Assembly (NCBI RefSeq): GCF_029222965.1
Contig: NZ_JARHUD010000009.1
Span: 62,001 to 126,000, forward strand
Length of the DNA stretch: 64,000 nt
Reading direction: 5' to 3'
Source: Aquibaculum arenosum
Lineage (GTDB): Bacteria > Pseudomonadota > Alphaproteobacteria > Kiloniellales > DSM-21159
Both the position numbers and the translations under genes were made by a program. The notes under the pieces are model-generated. The model worked only from the letters and a program-made list of their open reading frames with translations, made no database searches and was not told the DNA's origin. Every line of letters starts with the position of its first letter. Position 1 is the stretch's first letter. This document shows, one piece after another, positions 48,362-56,400 of this stretch.

Positions 48362-48377
48362 CTTGGCGCTGAACGGA

Positions 48378-48413
48378 GAAGGGGGCTCCCTGCGCTCTGC
48401 AGGAAGCCCCCTT
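48378..48413. terminator. Bidirectional terminator hairpin
   Basis: GAAGGGGGCT pairs with AGCCCCCTTC, and an inner CTGC/GCAG stem closes the loop. It lies between the VOC gene and the convergent distal proX copy, and serves both. Confidence 0.82.
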
Positions 48414-48454
48414 CATTCCTGTGTGACGTCTTCCGGCTTACGGCCGGGTGCGGG

Positions 48455-49495
48455 TCACTGGGCGGCGCTGCGCGCCTCCTCGAGCCAGCCGTCGAAGGTT
48501 TCCTGGTTGTCGGCAATCCAGTCGCGGGCGTGGCGCTGCAGATCTTCCTCGGAATCCTCGCCCTCGTTCATCAGCGCGTTCTGCACGAAGATGTCATCCA
48601 CCGGGATTTCCATCACTTCCAGCAGCTTGCGGGCGGCCGGATTGGCCTCCAGGAAGTCGTTGTTCGCCACGGCACGGATGTCGTTGGCCGGCCAGCCCAT
48701 GTTGCAGGGATCGGCGACGCAGCCCGTCACGCCGGGGAGCGTCGTGGCGTCCTCGAGGTCCTTCTGCTCCTCGGGCAGGTCGGCGTGATCGACCTCGAGC
48801 CAGACCACATCCTTACCCGGCTCCAGAACACCAACGGTCCAGTTCGGGGTCCAGGTGAAGAAGAAGACCGGCTCACCCTGCTGGTAACGCGCCAGGACGT
48901 CGGCCATGGAAGCCGAGTAACCCGCGGTGATCAGGTTGACGTGATCGCGCAGCTCGTAGGCGTCCATGTGGTGGTCGATCGTGACCTCGCAGCCCCAGCC
49001 TGGCGGGCAGGCCACCATGTCGGCCTTGCCGTCACCGTTGGAATCGAACAGTTCCTTGATTTCGTCCTTCTTGAAGTCCTCCATCGAGGTGATGTCGTAT
49101 TCCTCGGCGGTCTTCTTGTCGACGAGATAACCCTGGAGCGCGCCGCCCTCGGCAACGTAGCCGACGACTTCTGCCTGGCCCTCGTAGAAGCGCTCATAAG
49201 TGTTGTGGAGCGGGAACCAACCGTTGACCCAGAAATCCACATCACCGGTCGAAACCGCCTGGTAGAAGGGCGGGTTGTCGAGGGTCACAGGACCGTCGAT
49301 TTCGTAGCCGAGCTGGCGCATGGCCTCGGCATAGATCTCGGTGTGGAACCAGCCGGTGTCCCAGGTGGCCCGCGCCATGGTTACCGTTTCGCCCTCGCCG
49401 GGCATGTCTTGGGAAGCGGCGGTGGCAGCCATGCCAACGGTTGCCAGCAGCCCTGCACAGGCCCCCAGCATCATTCGTTTACGCATCTGTCGCAT
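48455..49495 (-). CDS. proX: Glycine betaine ABC transporter substrate-binding protein ProX, copy 1 (distal)
   Basis: A 346-residue periplasmic protein with a signal peptide (about residues 1-28, cut after AAS). It aligns along its length with E. coli ProX. The aromatic cage that binds the trimethylammonium head is intact: W93 in VNGWFPLH, W167 in CPPGWGCE and W215 in FTWTPNW. The disulfide C163/C169 around PGWG matches ProX. A DSNGDGKADM stretch parallels the E. coli DTNGDGKADL. It is about 92% identical to copy 2 just upstream (26 differences in 346, nearly all conservative), so a recent duplication. The RBS is AAGGAGAGG. Confidence 0.93.
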   Translation of the reverse strand: MRQMRKRMMLGACAGLLATVGMAATAASQDMPGEGETVTMARATWDTGWFHTEIYAEAMRQLGYEIDGPVTLDNPPFYQAVSTGDVDFWVNGWFPLHNTYERFYEGQAEVVGYVAEGGALQGYLVDKKTAEEYDITSMEDFKKDEIKELFDSNGDGKADMVACPPGWGCEVTIDHHMDAYELRDHVNLITAGYSASMADVLARYQQGEPVFFFTWTPNWTVGVLEPGKDVVWLEVDHADLPEEQKDLEDATTLPGVTGCVADPCNMGWPANDIRAVANNDFLEANPAARKLLEVMEIPVDDIFVQNALMNEGEDSEEDLQRHARDWIADNQETFDGWLEEARSAAQ

Positions 49496-49541
49496 CGCAT
49501 CCTCTCCTTGTTATCCATTACTGTCGCCCGCGCTTGAAGAA

Positions 49542-49579
49542 CCCGATGACGGCGGCGGGCCTGTAATGCCGGCATCGGG
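49542..49579 (-). promoter_or_regulatory. Leader hairpin of proX copy 1
   Basis: On the minus strand CCCGATGCCGGC pairs with the later CCGTCATCGGG with one bulge, about 47 bases before the proX start. It is related in sequence to the hairpin at 50727-50763 before the other copy, so the duplicated unit includes it. Confidence 0.6.
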
Positions 49580-49592
49580 ATGAGCAGCACAA

Positions 49593-49621
49593 AGAAAGGG
49601 CCCGCGGCGCGGGCCCTTTCT
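49593..49621 (-). terminator. Terminator/attenuator between the two proX genes
   Basis: A 13-bp stem, AGAAAGGGCCCGC with GCGGGCCCTTTCT, around a three-base loop lies 19 bases after the proX copy 2 stop and before the copy 1 leader. On the minus strand it is followed by TTG, a weak T-run. It is likely to lower expression of the distal copy. Confidence 0.7.
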
Positions 49622-49639
49622 CACGTCAGACCTTCAGTC

Positions 49640-50680
49640 TCACTGGGCGGCGCTGCGCGCCTCCTCGAGCCAGCCGTCGAAGGTTTCCTGATTGTTGGCA
49701 ACCCATTCGCGGGCATGCCGCTGCAGGTCTTCCTCGGAATCCTCGCCGTCGTTCATCAGCGCGTTCTGCGCGAAGATGTCATCCAGCGGGATCTCCATGA
49801 CTTCCAGCAGCTTGCGGGCGGCCGGATTGGCATCCAGGAACTCGCTGTTGGCCACGGCGCGGATGTCGTTGGCCGGCCAGCCCATGTTGCAGGGATCGGC
49901 CACGCAGCCGGTCACGCCGGAGAGAGTGGTTGCATCCTCGAGATCCTTCTGGTCCTCCGGCAGGTCAGCGTGATCCACCTCGAGCCAGACCACATCTTCG
50001 CCCGGCTCCAGGACACCAACGGTCCAGTTCGGGGTCCAGGTGTAGAAGAAGATTGGCTCACCCTGCTGGTAGCGTGCCAGCGCATCAGCCATGGAAGCCG
50101 CGTAGCCCGCGGTGATTAGATTGACGTGATCGCGCAGGTCGTAGGCATCCATGTGGTGGTCGATCGTAACTTCGCAGCCCCAGCCTGGCGGGCAAGCCAC
50201 CATGTCGGCCTTGCCGTCACCGTTGGAGTCGAAGATCTCCTTGATCTCGTCCTTCTTGAAGTCCTCGATCGAGGTGATGTCGTGCTCCTCGGCGGTCTTC
50301 TTGTCGACGAGGTAGCCCTGGAGCGCGCCGCCTTCGGCAACATAGCCGACGAGCTCGGCCTGCCCTTCATAGAAGCGCTCATAGGTGTTGTGGAGCGGGA
50401 ACCAGCCGTTGACCCAAAGATCCACGTCACCGGTGGAAACCGCCTGGTAGAAGGGCGGGTTGTCGAGGGTCACGGGACCGTCGATCTCGAAGCCGAGCTG
50501 GCGCAGGGCCTCGGCATAGATCTCGGTATGGAACCAACCAGTGTCCCAGGTGGCACGCGCCATGGTTACCGTTTCGCCCTCGCCGGGCATGTCCTGGGAA
50601 GCGGCGGTGGCTGTCATGCCGACGGTCGCCAGCAGCCCTGCACAGGCCCCCAGCATCAAACGCTTACGCATCTGTCGCAT
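49640..50680 (-). CDS. proX: Glycine betaine ABC transporter substrate-binding protein ProX, copy 2 (proximal)
   Basis: A 346-residue ProX, the copy next to proW. Signal peptide, the tryptophans W93, W167 and W215, and C163/C169 are all conserved as in copy 1. Visible changes from copy 1 near the ligand region are FFYTWTP for FFFTWTP (F213Y) and DVDLWVNGW for DVDFWVNGW (F88L), plus several E/D and V/I/L exchanges. The pattern suggests retained binding function in both copies, maybe with slightly different affinity. The RBS is GGAGGAG eight bases before the ATG. A conserved hairpin lies upstream. Confidence 0.93.
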   Translation of the reverse strand: MRQMRKRLMLGACAGLLATVGMTATAASQDMPGEGETVTMARATWDTGWFHTEIYAEALRQLGFEIDGPVTLDNPPFYQAVSTGDVDLWVNGWFPLHNTYERFYEGQAELVGYVAEGGALQGYLVDKKTAEEHDITSIEDFKKDEIKEIFDSNGDGKADMVACPPGWGCEVTIDHHMDAYDLRDHVNLITAGYAASMADALARYQQGEPIFFYTWTPNWTVGVLEPGEDVVWLEVDHADLPEDQKDLEDATTLSGVTGCVADPCNMGWPANDIRAVANSEFLDANPAARKLLEVMEIPLDDIFAQNALMNDGEDSEEDLQRHAREWVANNQETFDGWLEEARSAAQ

Positions 50681-50726
50681 CGCTTCTCCTCCGTTCTATC
50701 ACTCGTTTCGATCCGCTCTGCGGTGT

Positions 50727-50763
50727 CCCGAAGCCGGCGGCGGACCGTTACGCCGGCTTCGGG
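50727..50763 (-). promoter_or_regulatory. Leader hairpin of proX copy 2 (proW-proX attenuator)
   Basis: A perfect 12-bp stem, CCCGAAGCCGGC/GCCGGCTTCGGG, around 13 bases lies seven bases after the proW stop and 46 bases before proX. Its arms correspond to those of the hairpin before copy 1. It has no T-run, so it may protect the mRNA or tune expression of proX. Confidence 0.7.
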
Positions 50764-50770
50764 TAGGTGA

Positions 50771-51718
50771 TCAGCGCTGGGCGGGGCCCGGCGGCGCCAG
50801 TCCAAGCAGACGCTTGGCGGTGCCGTTGAAGGTCCAGTCCCCCTTGCGCAAGGAGGGATCTCCCAGGGCCTGGGTGATGCGGTCCAGTACGATCGCGATC
50901 AGCACGATGCCCACGCCGCCGACGGCCGCACGGCCCACATCCAGACGACCCAGTCCGGTGAAGACCGTGAGGCCCAGTCCGCCGGCACCGATCAGTGCCG
51001 CGATCACGGCCATGGAGAGGGCCAGCATCAGGGTTTGATTGAGCCCAGCCATGATGGTGCGCAGCGCCAAGGGCAGTTGCACCTCGAAGAGGATCTGCTT
51101 CGGGGTCGAGCCGAAAGCCACCGCTGCCTCTACCAGTTCTTCGCGCACCTGACGGATGCCGAGATTGGTCAGCCGAATGATCGGGGGCAGGGCGAAGATG
51201 ATTGTGGCAATCACGCCCGGCACCATGCCGACCCCGAACAGCATGACGATCGGCACCAAGTACACGAAGGGAGGGATCGTCTGCATGATGTCCAGTACAG
51301 GCCGGATCGTCGTGGCGAAACGGTCATTGCGCGCGGCGGCGATGCCCAATGGAATGCCGGCGATGGCGCAGAAGAACACTGCGGTCAGGATCATTGACAG
51401 CGTCGTCATGGTCTCTGCCCAGACACCGATGGCATCGATGAATAGCATGGCCAGCAGCGTGAAGATGGCCACGCCGCCACCGGCAAAACGCCAAGCCGCG
51501 ATCACCAGCACCAGCGCAAAGATCGGAAAGGGGATGGCCTGCAGGCCCGCATCGAGGCCTCGCAGGACCTGATCCACCGGCCACTGCATGGCCTGGAACG
51601 CGGGGCGGAAGTTCGGCACCAACCAGTCGCGAACCACCCACTCAACCCAATCGTCGAAGGGCAGCTTTCCGTAAGTGGAGGGGCTGAACCACTCGATAAG
51701 TCCGGTGTGCTCAGCCAT
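50771..51718 (-). CDS. proW: Glycine betaine ABC transporter permease ProW
   Basis: A 315-residue inner-membrane permease of the ProW/OpuAB type. An N-terminal tail leads into six to seven helices. The family segments are MQTIPPFVYLVPIVMLFGVG, an IFALPPIIRLTNLGI stretch followed by RQVREELVEAAVAFGSTPKQ (the EAA loop that contacts ProV), and MAVIAALIGAGGLGLTV. Homodimeric in the transporter. The start overlaps the proV stop by eight bases, so translation is coupled; proX copy 2 follows after a hairpin. Confidence 0.94.
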   Translation of the reverse strand: MAEHTGLIEWFSPSTYGKLPFDDWVEWVVRDWLVPNFRPAFQAMQWPVDQVLRGLDAGLQAIPFPIFALVLVIAAWRFAGGGVAIFTLLAMLFIDAIGVWAETMTTLSMILTAVFFCAIAGIPLGIAAARNDRFATTIRPVLDIMQTIPPFVYLVPIVMLFGVGMVPGVIATIIFALPPIIRLTNLGIRQVREELVEAAVAFGSTPKQILFEVQLPLALRTIMAGLNQTLMLALSMAVIAALIGAGGLGLTVFTGLGRLDVGRAAVGGVGIVLIAIVLDRITQALGDPSLRKGDWTFNGTAKRLLGLAPPGPAQR

Positions 51719-52943
51719 TGTGCACTCCTGCGGTTACGTTCTTCTCCTGGGAGATTGGCTGCTCACTGGCGCGTGCGGCAGCCAAAGCATTCACCAGATC
51801 GCCGGGATCGACCGTTGCGGAAATGCGCCCCTGCTTGTCGACCAGTGCCACTGGTGCGCCGGCGCCGCCGGTCTCCAGGATGGTAGCAAGGGATGTTTCT
51901 GCCTCCGCCGTGATTGCCGGACGCTCCATGACCGACTCAACACGCGCGGCGGGGTCGGCAGCGAGCAGTTGCGCCGCAGACACCGAGCCCAGAGGCTTTT
52001 GTGCCGAGTCCTGGACCAGCAAGGCCTGTGCGCCGGAGGCGGAGAGCTTGCGGCAGGCAGCGGCTATCTCTTCCTGCGGTTCGAGCAGTGGGCGATCGCG
52101 ACGAGCGATTTGACCCAATGTCAGGACGCGCGAGCGGTCGACCTCGCGGGTGAAGTTGGCGACGTAGTCGTCCGCTGGGGCGCTCACGATTTCCTGTGGC
52201 CGTCCCACCTGGACAAAGCTTCCGTCCTTCATGATGGCAATGCGGCTGCCCAGGGTGAGCGCTTCATTGAGATCGTGCGTGATGAAGACGATCGTTGCCG
52301 AGTAGCGCTCCTGCAGACCCAGCAGCTCATTCTGCATGTCGCGCCGGATGAGCGGGTCGAGCGCCGAGAAGGGCTCGTCCATCAGCAGGATCTCTGGGTC
52401 GACCGCCAGGGCGCGGGCCAAGCCGACACGCTGCTGCATGCCGCCGGAGAGGTTGGAAGGATAGGCATCCGCCCAGGCGTCCAGCCCGACGGCGGCAAGA
52501 GCCTCGACCGCCTTTTCCCGCCGCTGCTTCGGCGACACGCCGCGGATCTTCAGGCCGTAGGCTGCGTTCTCGGCGACGGTGCGGTGCGGGAAGAGGGCGA
52601 AGTGCTGAAACACCATCGCCACCTTGGCCAGGCGAAGCTGCCGCAAACCGCCTTCGTCAAGCGCGAGCACATCCTGGCCGTCGATCGCAAGCGATCCGCT
52701 GGTGGGCTCGATCAAGCGGTTGATGCAGCGAACCAGGGTCGATTTGCCCGAGCCGGACAGACCCATAACAACGAAAATCTCGCGGGATTCAACTTCGAGG
52801 CTGATGTTGTCGACGGCGACCACCGATTCCGTGCGGCGGTAGATCTCGTCCTTGTCCAGCCCCTCGCGGGCCAGCTTTACGGCTTCTTCCGGTGCGGGCC
52901 CGAAAACCTTGTATAGGCCCTCCATGCTGAGCTTGGCAGGCAA
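51711..52943 (-). CDS. proV: Glycine betaine ABC transporter ATP-binding protein ProV
   Basis: A 410-residue OpuAA/ProV-type ATPase. Walker A is GLSGSGKST (61-69), the Q-loop lies in VFQHFALFPHRTV, the signature in NLSGGMQQRVGLARAL, and Walker B in ILLMDEPFSALDP. The N-terminal VFGPAPEEAVKLAREGLDKD is typical. The last 130 residues form tandem CBS domains, which sense ionic strength in OpuA. The start is TTG at 52943, six bases after AGGAG; an ATG at 52925 is too far from it. It heads the proVWXX operon and energises uptake of glycine betaine/proline-type solutes. A dyad lies about 60 bases upstream. Confidence 0.94.
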   Translation of the reverse strand: MPAKLSMEGLYKVFGPAPEEAVKLAREGLDKDEIYRRTESVVAVDNISLEVESREIFVVMGLSGSGKSTLVRCINRLIEPTSGSLAIDGQDVLALDEGGLRQLRLAKVAMVFQHFALFPHRTVAENAAYGLKIRGVSPKQRREKAVEALAAVGLDAWADAYPSNLSGGMQQRVGLARALAVDPEILLMDEPFSALDPLIRRDMQNELLGLQERYSATIVFITHDLNEALTLGSRIAIMKDGSFVQVGRPQEIVSAPADDYVANFTREVDRSRVLTLGQIARRDRPLLEPQEEIAAACRKLSASGAQALLVQDSAQKPLGSVSAAQLLAADPAARVESVMERPAITAEAETSLATILETGGAGAPVALVDKQGRISATVDPGDLVNALAAARASEQPISQEKNVTAGVHNG

Positions 52944-53001
52944 ACGTTGCTCCTGTGGTGATTGTTTCTTGCGCTCCTAAAGCGATGAGAGCGAGTGACA
53001 C

Positions 53002-53024
53002 GCGGTTACCATTTGGGTGACCGC
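53002..53024 (-). promoter_or_regulatory. Operator-like dyad upstream of proV
   Basis: GCGGTTACC at 53002-53010 and GGTGACCGC at 53016-53024 form 9-base arms with one mismatch around five bases, 59 bases before the proV start. It could bind a regulator of osmoprotectant uptake. No promoter was firmly found next to it. Confidence 0.45.
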
Positions 53025-53150
53025 ATGCAGGCGCGAGCAGGGGATTGGAGTGATGAAGCCTGGCGCTGGCCTTGGGCCTGCTGCGAGGCGGAGCGCGGTA
53101 TCCAATGCAAGGATGCTGCAAGCTCCAACTCATCCCCCTATGCGCTAGGA

Positions 53151-54254
53151 CTAGGCCTCACGCTCCGATGTTGCAACCCCAGTGGAGACCTTCGGGTCGC
53201 CCAAGCCGGCAAGACGCTCGCCGTCTACCCGGCGCCAAGAGGGCAGTTTTCCGCGACGCCGGGCCTTGCTGTCCTGATGATCGAGGTAGGAGCGCACGAG
53301 CCGATCGCGAAGGCGGGTGATGGGGCCGACGGCGGGCAGGGAGAGGGGCCAGAACGGGCTTATGCGCGAAAAGGCCCAGATCTCCAGCCGCACACCAGGG
53401 TCGCTTGCCTCGCCACGGCAGTGAATGCCGGAGGTATCCGCGATCACCAGGGTGTTGCGCGGCACGGCAAAGGCCTTGGGCGCCGGCAGCCCCAACTCTT
53501 CTAGATCCTGCTCGCTCCAGCGGAAGGAGCCGCGGGCCGAGTAGCGCAAGGGGTCGTGGCGTGCGGTCAGGCTACGCCGGTACTCGGCCGCAAGCCGCTG
53601 ACGCGTGAAGCGGTGGGAACCCGGCACATAGGTGAAGGGCCCCTTGCGCTCATCGACATCGTCGAGGAAGAGCCAGGCCTTCACCGTGGGGTGGAAAGTG
53701 TCCGTGTGCAGATGGCGCTGCGGGTCGGGCGCGCCTTCGCGCAAATGGTTGAGGATGCGCTGGATGTAGAACACCGGCGCTCCGGCCCGCGCGCCGCTCC
53801 AGGCGAGCAGGCGGCGATAGGTCGGGTGCTCAATGAAGGCCCGTGTGGCCGGCAGGTCCGAGAGCGTTTCCTGGTCCAGCAGGATGCGGTGCGTGATGGT
53901 GTCGCCCTGATGACACTCCCAGCCCGGGCCCTTAAAGGTGCGCACTTCTCTGTTGAGTCGTTCGAAATGATCCTGGGGGAGAAAGTTCTCCTTGAGAATG
54001 AAGCCGTCGCGGCGAAAGGCGGCCCGGTCCTCGGCGCTGACGCGTAGCGTCAGAGGCAGGCGGCGCAGTTCACTCATGGCCCGGGCCAGCCGGATTCGCC
54101 CGGTGTGCAGCCCCCAACGGTTAAGTAGGGGGCTGCCGATCACCGGATTGTCGGCGAAAGACTTTGCGCCTGTCAGGACGGTCGGCAGGTAGAGCGGCGC
54201 GCTGATTTGGCGCAGGAGTCCGGCCCGCGCGTGGGAACGTTCTATGGGCGCCAT
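53151..54254 (-). CDS. Phytanoyl-CoA dioxygenase (PhyH) family protein
   Basis: A 367-residue iron(II)/2-oxoglutarate-dependent dioxygenase-like protein. The 2-His-1-carboxylate set is H183-T-D185 in RHLHTDTFHPTVK and H278 in TSGIHCRGEA; R289 in VRLEIWAF is placed to bind 2-oxoglutarate. The central sequence KAWLFLDDVDERKGPFTYVP with GSHRFT fits the PhyH family. The ectoine hydroxylase EctD signature is not seen, so hydroxyectoine synthesis is not supported. The first about 60 residues could be an extension, as an inner start (MSELRR) exists. Located between the aminotransferase and the proV operon on the same strand; its substrate is unknown. Confidence 0.8.
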   Translation of the reverse strand: MAPIERSHARAGLLRQISAPLYLPTVLTGAKSFADNPVIGSPLLNRWGLHTGRIRLARAMSELRRLPLTLRVSAEDRAAFRRDGFILKENFLPQDHFERLNREVRTFKGPGWECHQGDTITHRILLDQETLSDLPATRAFIEHPTYRRLLAWSGARAGAPVFYIQRILNHLREGAPDPQRHLHTDTFHPTVKAWLFLDDVDERKGPFTYVPGSHRFTRQRLAAEYRRSLTARHDPLRYSARGSFRWSEQDLEELGLPAPKAFAVPRNTLVIADTSGIHCRGEASDPGVRLEIWAFSRISPFWPLSLPAVGPITRLRDRLVRSYLDHQDSKARRRGKLPSWRRVDGERLAGLGDPKVSTGVATSEREA

Positions 54255-54318
54255 GGATCGTTTCTCGCTGTGGCTCTCGTTTGCTGGACTATACGCCCCC
54301 TGCCCGATTCCCGCTTCG

Positions 54319-55671
54319 TCAGTCCAGGTCGTTTAGGACCGACTGCAGGGTCCCAAACATCTCATCGATCTGCCCCTTCTCGACAATCAGCGGCGGCGAC
54401 AGGGCGATGATGTCGCCGGTGACCCGGATGAGCAGTCCCTTGTCGAAGCAGCGCCGGAAGGCTTCGTAGGCCCGTGCACCCACCTTGCCCGGCCGGGATT
54501 CCAGTTCGATGCCGGCGATGAGACCAAGGTTGCGCAGGTCGATCACGTGCCGCGTTCCCTTGAGTGAATGCACCGCATCCTCCCAGTAAGGCGCAAGTTC
54601 GGCGCAACGCTCGAACAGGCCCTCTTCCTTGTAGACCTCCATGGTGGCCAGGCCGGCCGCAGCCGCGACCGGATGACCGCTGTAGGTGTAGCCGTGGAAC
54701 AGCTCGATGGTGTTGCCGGTGTTGTCGGCCCATTCGGTGAAGGCGTCGTAGATTCCTTCGCGGGCGATGACACCGCCCATGGGAATCACGCCGTTCGTCA
54801 GGCCTTTGGCGCAGGTGATCAGATCCGGCTTGACCCCGAAGTAGTCGGTGGCGAAAGCCGTGCCCAGTCGGCCGAAGCCGGTGATGACCTCGTCGAAAAT
54901 CAACAGGATGCCGTGTTTGTCGCAGATATCGCGCAGGCGCTGCAGGTAGCCCTGGGGCGGGATCAGCACGCCGGTGGAGCCGGCCACGGGCTCTACGATC
55001 ACCGCAGCAATGGTGCTCGGGTCGTGCAGCGTGCAGATGCGCTCCAGCTCATCGGCCAGTTCTGCGCCATGCTCCGGCTGACCGCGGGTGAAAGCGTTGC
55101 GGCTCAGATCATGGGTGTGCGGCAGGTGGTCGACGCCGTTGATCAGTGGGCCGAAGAACATGCGGTTCTTGACGATGCCGCCCACGGAGATGCCACCGAA
55201 GCCGGTGCCGTGGTAGCCGCGCTCGCGCCCGATCAAGCGGGTGCGCTCGGCCTGGCCGCGCACGCGATGATAGGCCAGAGCGATCTTCAGCGCGGAATCG
55301 ACCGCTTCCGAACCGGAGTTGCAGAAGAACATGTGATCATAGCCCGGCGGCAGCATCTGCAACACGCGCGAGGCCAATTCAAACGGCAGGGGGTGGCCAA
55401 GCTGGAAGGTCGGCGCAAAATCCAAGTGCTCAACGGTTTGCTGCACCGCCTGGACGATCTTTTCACGACGGTGACCGGCATTGCAGCACCAAAGGCCTGC
55501 CGTGCCATCCAGAATGTCGCGCCCGTCTACCGAGCGATAGTGCATACCCTTTGCCGAGGCCAGCAACATCGGATTGCGCTTGAACTCCCGATTCCAGGTA
55601 AACGGCATCCAGAAGGATTCCAGATCGTTTGGCTTGGCGTCGAGATTGATCGGAAGTGCGGAACCGTCCAT
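54319..55671 (-). CDS. Omega-amino acid:pyruvate aminotransferase (class III)
   Basis: A 450-residue class III PLP enzyme that resembles the Pseudomonas beta-alanine:pyruvate transaminase. The PLP lysine is K289 in LITCAKGLTNGVIPMGG, the cofactor aspartate D260 in LLIFDEVITGFGR, and the phosphate-binding FFCNSGSEAVDSALKIA is typical. The N-terminal DLESFWMPFTWNREFK is a mark of this subgroup. Likely donors are beta-alanine, GABA, taurine or polyamine-derived amines, with pyruvate as acceptor. The ATG at 55671 is seven bases after AGGAG. It is divergent from an XRE-cupin regulator, which probably controls it. Confidence 0.9.
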   Translation of the reverse strand: MDGSALPINLDAKPNDLESFWMPFTWNREFKRNPMLLASAKGMHYRSVDGRDILDGTAGLWCCNAGHRREKIVQAVQQTVEHLDFAPTFQLGHPLPFELASRVLQMLPPGYDHMFFCNSGSEAVDSALKIALAYHRVRGQAERTRLIGRERGYHGTGFGGISVGGIVKNRMFFGPLINGVDHLPHTHDLSRNAFTRGQPEHGAELADELERICTLHDPSTIAAVIVEPVAGSTGVLIPPQGYLQRLRDICDKHGILLIFDEVITGFGRLGTAFATDYFGVKPDLITCAKGLTNGVIPMGGVIAREGIYDAFTEWADNTGNTIELFHGYTYSGHPVAAAAGLATMEVYKEEGLFERCAELAPYWEDAVHSLKGTRHVIDLRNLGLIAGIELESRPGKVGARAYEAFRRCFDKGLLIRVTGDIIALSPPLIVEKGQIDEMFGTLQSVLNDLD

Positions 55672-55777
55672 GGGGCCTCTCCTGGATGACAAGGGTGTTT
55701 CGATCACTCTAGCATGCTCATGATAATCGACAAAGCCTCACATAAAGGCTTTCAACGGGTCTCATGCGGCCTCTATA

Positions 55778-55804
55778 CGTTTAAGATAGTTAACACTATA
55801 AACG
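55778..55804. promoter_or_regulatory. Operator-like repeats in the aminotransferase / XRE-cupin intergenic region
   Basis: An inner inverted repeat ATAGT-TAAC-ACTAT (55786-55799) is nested in outer arms CGTTTA/TAAACG (55778-55804). The AT-rich dyads lie just before the regulator gene, suiting autoregulation and control of the divergent aminotransferase. Confidence 0.5.
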
Positions 55805-55813
55805 ACGGAGAAG

Positions 55814-56383
55814 ATGATCGAGCCAAGCGTCGACGAGGAGGTGGAACTTGGGCGGCGGCTGCGCGCACTGCGGCAGCTGCATGGCCTGTCGCAGCGTGAA
55901 CTCGCCAAGCGCGCCGGGGTTTCCAACGCGGTGATATCGCTGATCGAGCGCGATGCCACCAGCCCTTCGGTGGGCCTGCTCAAACGCGTGCTTTCGGGCT
56001 TTCCCCTCAGTCTCTCCGACTTTTTCTCCATGGAACGGAGACCGCGCGAGCAGGTCTTCTTCGCGGCCGATGAACTGGTGGAAATCGCTGGCGGCAAGGT
56101 GAGCTACCGCCAGGTGGGGGAGGACCTGAGCAACAAGGCCCTGCAGGTCATCCTGGAACGCTATGCGCCGGGCGCCGACACCGGGGACTCCTTGCTGCGA
56201 CACGAAGCCGAGGAAGCCGGCGTGGTGATCGCCGGTGTTCTTGAAGTCACCGTCGGAGATCAGCGGCGTCTGCTGACGGCCGGCGAGGCCTTCTATTTCG
56301 ACAGCCGCCTGCCACACCGCTTTCGCAATCCAGGCGAGGTTGAAGCAGTGGTGGTGACCGCCTGCACGCCGCCCAGTTTCTGA
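55814..56383 (+). CDS. XRE-cupin transcriptional regulator (PuuR-like)
   Basis: A 189-residue two-domain regulator. Residues 10-65 are a helix-turn-helix (LGRRLRALRQLHGLSQRELA, KRAGVSNAVISLIERDATSP). Residues about 110-185 are a small cupin barrel (HEAEEAGVVIAGVLEVTVGD and FYFDSRLPHRFRNPGEVEAV), the ligand-sensing part. This is the layout of PuuR, repressor of putrescine degradation. Because an omega-amino acid aminotransferase is divergently encoded, an amine- or amino-acid-responsive role is inferred. The ATG follows GGAGAAG closely. Confidence 0.9.
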   Translation: MIEPSVDEEVELGRRLRALRQLHGLSQRELAKRAGVSNAVISLIERDATSPSVGLLKRVLSGFPLSLSDFFSMERRPREQVFFAADELVEIAGGKVSYRQVGEDLSNKALQVILERYAPGADTGDSLLRHEAEEAGVVIAGVLEVTVGDQRRLLTAGEAFYFDSRLPHRFRNPGEVEAVVVTACTPPSF

Positions 56384-56400
56384 AGTGGCGGCTCGCTACT

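Noticed and set aside
47932-48372. Plus-strand frame starting at GTG 47932
   Set aside because: After the C-run it reads an unrelated Arg/Gly-rich sequence; the VOC motifs are in the neighbouring frame.
53151-54254. Ectoine hydroxylase EctD
   Set aside because: The PhyH protein lacks the EctD signature segments, and no ectABC genes are near.
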